From NCBI GenBank assembly GCA_036939755.1, contig JALLAZ010000795.1, forward strand, positions 1-13,803: a stretch of DNA of 13,803 nucleotides, read 5' to 3'. Shown in pieces: positions 1-6,350 of this stretch; position 1 is the first letter of the stretch, and every line of letters starts with the position of its first letter. Under the pieces are notes generated by a model. It saw nothing but the letters and a program-made list of their open reading frames with translations, was not told where the DNA came from and did not search any database. This DNA is from Stephanodiscus triporus (taxonomy: Eukaryota > Bacillariophyta > Thalassiosirophyceae > Thalassiosirales > Thalassiosiraceae). The translations under genes and the position numbers were made by a program.

Positions 1-67
1 CTGGTCGGGTGGCACAACTCATTTGTGTTTGTGGGAGCGATCCATCGATCTCCTCCCACAAATCGAA

Positions 68-1394
68 ATGAAGACCAAAGTCTACAATCCTGGTGGTGTC
101 CACCGTGCCCGCCTTGCTGAACGAATGGACACTGCCATCCAGCGTCGCCACTTCCGTCCTGCGTATGAGAAGGTCCAGATTCTTTCTTCGGTTGATTGCT
201 TGATGAGAACCCAAAACTTGAACCAAGGTGAGGCTGCTGCAATGTTGCAGGTGTGTCCCTCCCAAGTTTCAAGGTGGCGCGGTAAAGCTGCACAGCTTGA
301 AGCTGCTCTGGCCACAGGTCGCGAGAAAATGTCTTTGCGAGATGGCCCAGCGAGTCTCCTGGATGAGTTTGAGGAGGAACTGGTTCGTTTTGTGGATGAG
401 TGGCGCAGCAAGGGTTATCCTGTCTCGCGTCTCTCTCTTGTGAGAAAGGCTTGTAAGTTGAGTCCTGCGTTTGCAGAAAAGAGTCTTCCTGCGCAGAAGG
501 CGGTTGTCTCTCGTCTGATGGCGAGAAACAACCTTGCGCATCGCATGACAACGCATACCGCGCAGCGCCCACCTGAAGAGGTGATGGAGGAAGCCCTCGG
601 CTACCTCCAGGTGATGATTCCCATCGTAAATGATGGGAATCGTTCGCCCGAGTTCATCCTGAACATGGATCAGACCCCCATGTGGCACGCGATGACACAG
701 AGGGGGTCGATCGACACTGTCGGCAAGCGCACGATCAACGTGCGCACCGGCAGCGGTGACACTAAACGTGTCACTGTCGCTGTGTCCATCACAGCGTCGG
801 GTCATCAACTTCCCTCGTTTATCGTCTTTAAGGGTGAGTCGAAGTGTGCATCAAAGTTTTCTAGAAATCGATCTAACATTTGATTGTTGCGTCTCCCTTG
901 TCATAGGCAAGCCGAAGGGGAGGATCGCGAAGAAGGAGATCGCGACCCTCCCCGATGGCGCGTACTACCGCGTCAACGAAAAAGCGTGGTTCAAGGAGGG
1001 GATCATGCTCGACTGGGTCGAGCTCGTTCTCAAGCCGTGGGCCGAGAAGGCGCCGGAGGGGATTGTGCCGATCCTCCTCCTCGACATGTTCTCGGTGCAC
1101 ATGATGGCATCGGTTGCCGACGCCATCCAACGTCTCGGCGTCCAGGTGGAGTACATCCCCGCCGGCTGCACGAGCCTCGTGCAGCCGGTCGACGTCGGAT
1201 ACAACAAGGCGTTTAAAGCCTTGATGAGGGCGGAGTACACGGAGTGGATGTTGGGACAGGATCCCAACAAGCCAATCCCCACGACTAGTCGCCGCCAGCT
1301 GGCGACGTGGATCGTCTCCGCGCAGAAGAACGTTGGCGCGGAGACGATCCGCAATGCCTGGAGGAAGACGGGGTTGTCCTATTTCCCCGTCTAA
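68..1394 (+). CDS. Pogo/Tigger-type DDE transposase, one intron, possibly 5'-partial
   Basis: Joined exons 68-833 and 907-1394 give 417 residues. Numbering is from the ATG at 68, the first ATG in frame. The frame is open upstream to base 2, so the true start may be outside the window. Residues ~33-75 form a psq-like helix-turn-helix ending in QVSRWR. Residues ~99-170 resemble a CENP-B-type second DNA-binding helix-turn-helix (WRSKGYPVSRLSLVRKA, then RLMARNNLAHR). The DDE_1 catalytic core follows from ~195. Its three acidic residues are visible: D201 in NMDQTP, D315 in LLLDMFSVH and D351 in QPVDVGYNK, a DD..D triad with 35 residues between the last two. This family cuts and pastes DNA through terminal inverted repeats. 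Motifs are intact and no stop is present after intron removal, so the copy could be active or recently so. Confidence 0.9.
834..906 (+). other. Spliceosomal intron of the transposase gene (73 nt)
   Basis: The donor is AAGG|GTGAGT and the acceptor is TCATAG|GC. Removing 73 nt joins a phase-1 glycine codon (G/GC) and gives the continuous protein FIVFKG-KPKGRI across the strand between the first and second catalytic aspartates. Reading through without splicing meets a stop at 881-883. The 3' part is T/C-rich (gattgttgcgtctcccttg). Confidence 0.85.
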
Positions 1395-1517
1395 TAATCG
1401 TATTACATATTACACGTTTAAATATTATTAAATTTCATCTTTATGTTAATTGCGATTTATAATGTATTGTTATAATCTACGACTTCGATCGAACATGAAA
1501 ATGATGTCAAATTAAAA
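1395..1517. other. AT-rich spacer between convergent genes
   Basis: These 123 bases are strongly AT-rich, with runs such as tttaaatattattaaattt and tataatgtattgttataat. The 3' ends of both the transposase and the zinc-finger gene must lie here, so the stretch probably serves as a shared bidirectional polyadenylation region. No exact AATAAA was noted on the + strand. The role is inferred from position and composition. Confidence 0.4.
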
Positions 1518-2231
1518 TTAATCCCCCCCCTCGTTTGCGATCCTCAATCCGATTACCTTTGCAACACAGCACCCCTTGTTGCGCCAGAACTTCTGGCGCT
1601 TCGCAATATTCTTATCGCGGTCGCCATATACCGCGATAATCCTGGCATACACCCCATCGTACGCGCCAGGACGAACGGCCAAGTGTAGTGGCAAAAAACC
1701 AACTTTGCACGTCGTCGTGCCGTCACCCGCAACAGCATAAACCGCGAGCACATCCTCTTCCCTCCCCTGGTCCCGCCAGGCCATCCTTTCATGAACGACA
1801 CGAACCACACTCCCCGTCGAAAGCTGGTGGCCACAGGCCGTGTGGCGGCTACAGCTGCGACCGCGGTCATCCGCGGAAGTCCCGACAACATCAATGAGCG
1901 TTCCGATGACACGGTCGGCGGCGGCCGCACGAGCACGGCCGTCAGGAGCGGGAGGCTGCGCGATGGCTGGCGCCTCCTCTGGGCGGGCAGCAGCTGGTGC
2001 CTGCTCTGCGACAGCGGCAGACGCAACAGCAGCCGCAGCCGCGAGGAGCGCCTGCTCGCGACGATTCACGGTCGTCGTCCTGGCGCTCGCCGCACCGGCC
2101 GCGCCAGGCACGATGGCGTAACGGAGCGGGCGCTCCGTCATACACATCATACAGTCGCGGCGCTGCACGTCCACGTTGGTGAACGTGCATGCGCCGCACT
2201 CCCAGGCAACCATGTCCGAAGGAGAGGCCAT
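1518..2231 (-). CDS. RanBP2-type zinc finger protein with C-terminal HIRAN-like domain; likely transposon partner ORF
   Basis: This single-exon frame encodes 237 residues from the ATG at 2231. Residues 10-30 fit the RanBP2-type zinc finger: W10, C12, C15, N19, C27 and C30 in the order W-x-C-x2-C-x3-N-x7-C-x2-C. Such fingers bind single-stranded RNA or ubiquitin. Residues ~45-105 are an Ala/Pro-rich linker. Residues ~125-230 form a compact domain containing HTACGHQL, CKVGFLPLHLA, YARIIAVYG and a basic FWRNKGCCVAKVIG segment. The GFLP..LA core recalls HIRAN-type domains that bind DNA ends, but the likeness is loose. The gene converges on the transposase with only 123 bp between stop codons, which suggests an accessory protein of the same element. 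A host gene or unrelated neighbour is the alternative. Confidence 0.7.
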   Translation of the reverse strand: MASPSDMVAWECGACTFTNVDVQRRDCMMCMTERPLRYAIVPGAAGAASARTTTVNRREQALLAAAAAVASAAVAEQAPAAARPEEAPAIAQPPAPDGRARAAAADRVIGTLIDVVGTSADDRGRSCSRHTACGHQLSTGSVVRVVHERMAWRDQGREEDVLAVYAVAGDGTTTCKVGFLPLHLAVRPGAYDGVYARIIAVYGDRDKNIAKRQKFWRNKGCCVAKVIGLRIANEGGD

Positions 2232-2520
2232 GGTCGGGGTGTTTTATCGTATTTTTGTTAGTGATTTTTGTTAGAGCTTTTTCTAGATTGGGTGCACACT
2301 AAGTACGCACCAGCACAAAGGGACCATAGGGTCACCGCACACCGTTGGAATCGTCTTTTACATAGGAAAACGAATATGCCGTTTAAATCACCTACTTGCG
2401 TAGGATTAAGGGAGAATTAAGAAGATCAATCGTATGTAGGGATACATTTTCTCGCGGATTGCTTATGCCGCGTATTGCTTGTACCGCGTATTCTACGGTA
2501 GTACTCCTAGTTGTGTAGTG
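2232..2520. other. Non-coding flank upstream of the zinc-finger gene
   Basis: The sequence is moderately AT-rich with T-runs just upstream of the zinc-finger ATG (gtgttttatcgtatttttg). It should contain that gene's promoter and possibly the right end of the transposon. A tandem 16-mer at 2453-2492 is described separately. No open frame of note is present. Confidence 0.35.
2453..2492 (+). repeat. Tandem 16-bp repeat, about 2.5 copies
   Basis: Two adjacent 16-mers, cgcggattgcttatgc (2453-2468) and cgcgtattgcttgtac (2469-2484), differ at three positions. A third partial copy, cgcgtatt, follows at 2485-2492. Short subterminal repeats of this sort can be transposase-binding sites in DNA transposons, but nothing here proves that use. 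Confidence 0.6.
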
Positions 2521-5500
2521 TCAGTTTTTGCGTCTCTGAAGGGCAGAACGAACGAAGGACAGACAAAGAGTACACAAAGATGCATCCAAGGAGTGTGTTA
2601 CCTTATGCTGGATTAAATCTGCACTCAATTCATACCATCGAGTTTGGGACTTAAGGATGAATAGCTCCTGCGACTCCATATAGCCCTGCACATACGCGAT
2701 CGTTGTCATTGCTGGGGTAGGTAGGCTTATCCAAACCGTAATCTTCCATGACACACAGTGTGTGAGAGAGGGAAGGAGAGAGACTTATAAGTATACAGAT
2801 CTGCATAACAATGAGAAGGCAGCTCCAGAACTTGGAATCAGAGAAGGTCTAGCCCTGTGCGAGAAGGGTGTGCCAACGACTTGCCGGGTTTGAGATGCTG
2901 GACCCCTCGTTCCACGACCCAGAATCGTACCATCTTATTTTCAGTCCAACTCCCCATTTTCAGTTGTTACCAAAAATGAAATACCACTTAGAAATAACTT
3001 TAAAAAAAGATGCCAAAACGTGAATCTCTCATGGGTAAGGGTTGGGTGGGATAAAAATTGGAGCGTTGAGGCTGTCGTGATCGACTGGAGGGTGCGCATC
3101 CACCAAGGGTGAACCATCAGTCTTGATCGTGATCGTCCGGACCTTTTGAACTTACCTTTTGCTGCTCTCAAATTCTCACGATTGTGAGGGCGGCAGTGCA
3201 GCAGCATTGCAATGTGTCAGGTCAGGTGAAGGTGTCTGCCTTGCCAGAACCTTCACCAGTGATTTATCTTGAAGTATGTCTGTGGTCTGTCTGCCGTTCC
3301 CTGCTGCCTTCTTGACTTGTGAGTACAGAAAGGGACGGGGCATGCGGGGATGAGGGGATGAGGGATGAGTCATCCCTATAGCAATTCCCTGGAGGAATGG
3401 GAGGTCATGGCATTGGACAGGGGCATGCGCCAGAGCATCGGAGATGTATAATTGGAAAGATTGGGAGTCGCATCAGTGTGTTTGAGTTCGTCGCCGAGGG
3501 AATCTGAGATTCAGAAGCAAAAGGCGCGGCATCAGCACCGCCAAGTCCAAAGAGTGGGATCCGGCCAAGGCCGCCGCCATCGGAATGGGATCAATGCCAT
3601 TGTCATCATTGATGTAAAGTCCAAAACTGCCGCTTTCCCCCTGTGATGCCACAACTTTGGCCATTAGGTGTATGGTACCCATTTGATCAAATTCTTCACG
3701 ACAAACATATTAGATGACAAGGAGTTTCTGCCACTCTCTTGCATTGGAGATACATGCAACATAATCCAATGTCTTCTCAACAATGTCGGGGAATTGTGAT
3801 TTGTCCTCATGCAAGGATGGAAACTGTCAAGGGCATTTTGTGGGGAATGCTCTTTGTGAATTGTTTGTGCCTGCAGTTCCCCAATTTTTTGTTTGCTTTT
3901 ACAACCAGTGGAATTGTCAAGGCAAACTCGACGCGCCAGACATCTCACCATTGACATGAAAGACTTGAATATGCTCCACTTCTCAAGCCTGTGCTTCCCT
4001 GACTGAGCAAATCAATTATCAATAATCCAGATGGGAAGGCCTAAGCGAAGTTCTTGAAAAGCAACAAGTATGCCCATCTGGCACTAGTACCAAGTGTATT
4101 TTGGATTTGTTGTCAGGATTGGTGTTCTTGTCAAGGGAGTTGCAAGACCAAATCGCCCGTCTCCGATACCTCGCCAAGACCATCATGCAAGACAAGGCCA
4201 TACAATGTGGGAGTCCCAAGATCCTTGGAAAAGAGATAATTGGCAATACAATGACGGATCTTGAATTTTGCTTCTTCTGTAAGGAGGATTATGTTTCCAA
4301 TGCTGCCATCCTACATTTCTCCTTAAAGAGAGTGGATTGAGAATGGGTGGTGCAAGCCTTTCAACTTCCCAAAGTTCAGCTGCATTACAAATGCCGGGCA
4401 TTTCTTGATGTCGGGGTCAACGTTGGTGACTGGGCTGCTCCAATCACCGGCCCCTTGCCCCTTGCCCTACTTTGGCATTGAGGGATCTCCACCAACTGCC
4501 TCCATTGCTGCCGCCAATATTCTCACAACAATCTGCTATCAAAAATACCAAGAACACATTAGGGATCTGGCACCCCGTGTTTTGAGCCATTCCCCAAAAT
4601 GTCCAAGCGTAGTCTCGAGCAAGCCGAGGAAAATGGAGGCATTTGCTTTAATCACCAAGGCAACAACATTGGTGGACAGGGAATGGAAGTTTGGGACTAA
4701 ATTGCAAAGCCAGATCTACTGCTGGACCTGCATACTTTCCAGATGTTTTGCGCAATCTCTTTTCTCAGTTCCAACCTTCCTGCATGGCGTAAAACTGAAC
4801 AAATGCCCACAAAACCATCAATCAATGGCACAGCAAATACATAGCTAAGTTTGACATCCAAGAGTTTGAATTTCAAGCTCAATTGCTTGGCTCTAGGAAT
4901 GGCCACCTTGCTACATGATGTTAGTAGAGTTTAGCAACAAAGCATGGCAAAACTATGCACTCATGGAATTACTTGTAAATGTTGTTGGTTATGACTCTCT
5001 GTCGAGGAGCTCGATTTTCCGGGATGACAAAGTCTACAAACAACCACCCTCAACACCACACTGGGGCAAGCAAAATGGTACACAACTATGGGTGATTTAT
5101 GAAGAAGACATGCCAGGAAAGGTTGACTGGTCCTACATGAACTATATTTTTGGATTTGCTGATCAAGAGGCGTGTATCAATAGATATTTTGTTGGGGCAT
5201 TCCGGAGATATTTCACAGTGCAAGTTTAAATACTATGCTAACACCACCTCATAGTTAATTGCCATAAGTTCGATGATTATTCAATCCATCCAACCACTTT
5301 GTTGTGCTTCAGGCAATGCAAATGTCTGAAAGATGCGTTGGTCATAGTTTTGTTATCCCACCAATACTAGTAGGGGCCATCAGGATAAGGCCAAATATAT
5401 CAAAAACAGTCGGGAGGGGGGGTGAAGATAGGGTATTTTGTAGTATAGGACTGTTCTTCATGGCCTAAACCATTCAGTTAATAATTGGTGGTATTCTACC

Positions 5501-5665
5501 AAGGAAGCAACCGTATTGGGGGATATTTCATCCACCCTGAAATATTGCCACTGCCATTGCCATCGTTGTCCTTCTCTTTGCACAATGACGCCTTCAGAAC
5601 AGGTTATCCCGGTGCCCAGCCGCTGCATCATCTCTTGCCAGTGACGTGATATGCCTTCTGCCGCT
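2521..5665. other. Long stretch without a recognisable gene; scattered possible coding relics
   Basis: About 3.1 kb gave no protein family I recognise. Short + strand stretches look protein-like but are interrupted by stops and frame changes: 3690-3800 (KFFTTNILDDKEFLPLSC), 4101-4340 (about 79 codons with an acidic/basic amphipathic run), 4405-4848 (about 147 codons) and 4915-5229 (about 104 codons, ending GAFRRYFTVQV). They could be remains of a decayed element or gene, exons of an unrecognised gene, or chance. Small local repeats include a G/A-rich run near 2757-2785 and three copies of a ggatga-like octamer near 3346-3370. No transfer RNA or ribosomal RNA was seen. Confidence 0.3.
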
Positions 5666-6327
5666 CTATTCAGTTTCAACCGCTTCATCATCTGGTGCCT
5701 TCTGCTCCGCGGCGACGCCATCTGCCCTCTGCCCTCTGAGGTTTTATCAACTTTGCAGCAACTGTATCATCTGGTGCCTTCTGCTCTGTGGCGAAGCCAT
5801 CCACCTTCTGAGGTTTTATCAGCCCCACTGTATCATCTGGTGCCTTCTGCTGCTCTGCGGCGACGCCATCCGCCCTCTGAGGTTTTATCAACCTTGCAGC
5901 CACTGCATCATCTGGTGCCTTCTGCTGCTCTGCAGCGACGTCATCCGCCTTCTGCGGTTCTATCAGCGCCCCTGTATCGTCTGGTGCCACCTTCTGCTCT
6001 GCGGCGACTCCATCCGCCCTCTGAGGTTTTATCAACTTTTCAGCCGCTGCATCATCTGGTGCCTTCTGCTCTGCGGCGACGCCATCCGTCTTCTGCGGTT
6101 TTATCAACGCCCCTGTATCGTCTGGTGCCTTCTGCTCAGCGGCGACGCCACCTGCCTTCTGCGGTTTTATCAACTTTTCAGCCGCTGCATCATCTGGTGC
6201 CATCTGCTCTGCGGCGATGCCATCCGCCTTCTGAGGTTTTATCAATCTTGCAGCCGCTGCATCATCTGGTGCCTTCTGCTCATCGGCGACGCCATCCGTC
6301 CTCTGAGGTTCTATCAACGCCACTGTA
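5666..6327 (-). pseudogene. Untranslated remainder of the glycosyltransferase repeat tail, cut off by a frameshift
   Basis: Downstream of the glycosyltransferase stop at 6328, the - strand keeps the same repeat family in an open frame for a further ~660 bp. It runs through units such as KAPDDAAAARLIKPQ and KAPDDTGALIKPQ. A 13-bp duplication (6327-6350) throws the upstream frame into TGA. A second, 7-bp duplication (tgccctc at 5723-5729 and 5730-5736) breaks the frame again and gives a stop at 5688. Without both duplications the frame would end at the TAG of 5666-5668 as KAPDDEAVETE. Most other indels in the array are multiples of three, so it was probably translated until recently. Confidence 0.7.
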
Positions 6328-6350
6328 TCATCTGGTGGGATCATCTGGTG
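6327..6350. repeat. 13-bp tandem duplication that truncates the glycosyltransferase
   Basis: The 11-mer atcatctggtg occurs at 6327-6337 and again at 6340-6350, a period of 13 bp. All other array units have a single copy at this place. Thirteen is 1 modulo 3, so the reading frame changes and the protein ends ..KAPDDPTR at the TGA of 6328-6330. Sister units read KAPDDT and continue. Confidence 0.85.

Larger units (their letters stand above)
1..2231. mobile_element. Pogo/Tigger-like DNA transposon unit with two convergent genes (left end cut off)
   Basis: The unit holds a DDE transposase (+ strand) and a zinc-finger protein (- strand) arranged tail to tail. Grouping them into one element is an inference from the convergent layout, the 123-bp spacer between the two stop codons, and the absence of other genes nearby. 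The left boundary lies before base 1: the transposase frame is open to the window edge. The right boundary is unknown and lies somewhere beyond 2231. I looked for the reverse complement of the first 30 bases between 2232 and 2760 and found no match, which is expected if the left terminus is missing. Families of this type normally duplicate a TA at insertion, and this cannot be tested here. Confidence 0.55.

Noticed and set aside
23..67. Upstream non-ATG extension of the transposase from base 23
   Set aside because: The codon at 23 is TTG. The first ATG in frame is at 68, though the frame is open to the window edge and an upstream start or exon cannot be excluded.
873..1354. Minus-strand and alternative-frame open stretches over transposase exon 2
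   Set aside because: They are shadows of the GC-rich exon. The catalytic motifs lie in the + strand frame only.
1791..2261. Plus-strand open frames opposite the zinc-finger gene
   Set aside because: Products are Arg/Ser/Ala-rich without motifs, while the - strand frame has a complete RanBP2-type finger and a proper ATG.
2232..2530. Right terminal inverted repeat of the transposon
   Set aside because: No reverse-complement match to the first 30 bases was found, and the left terminus is missing, so no boundary can be supported.
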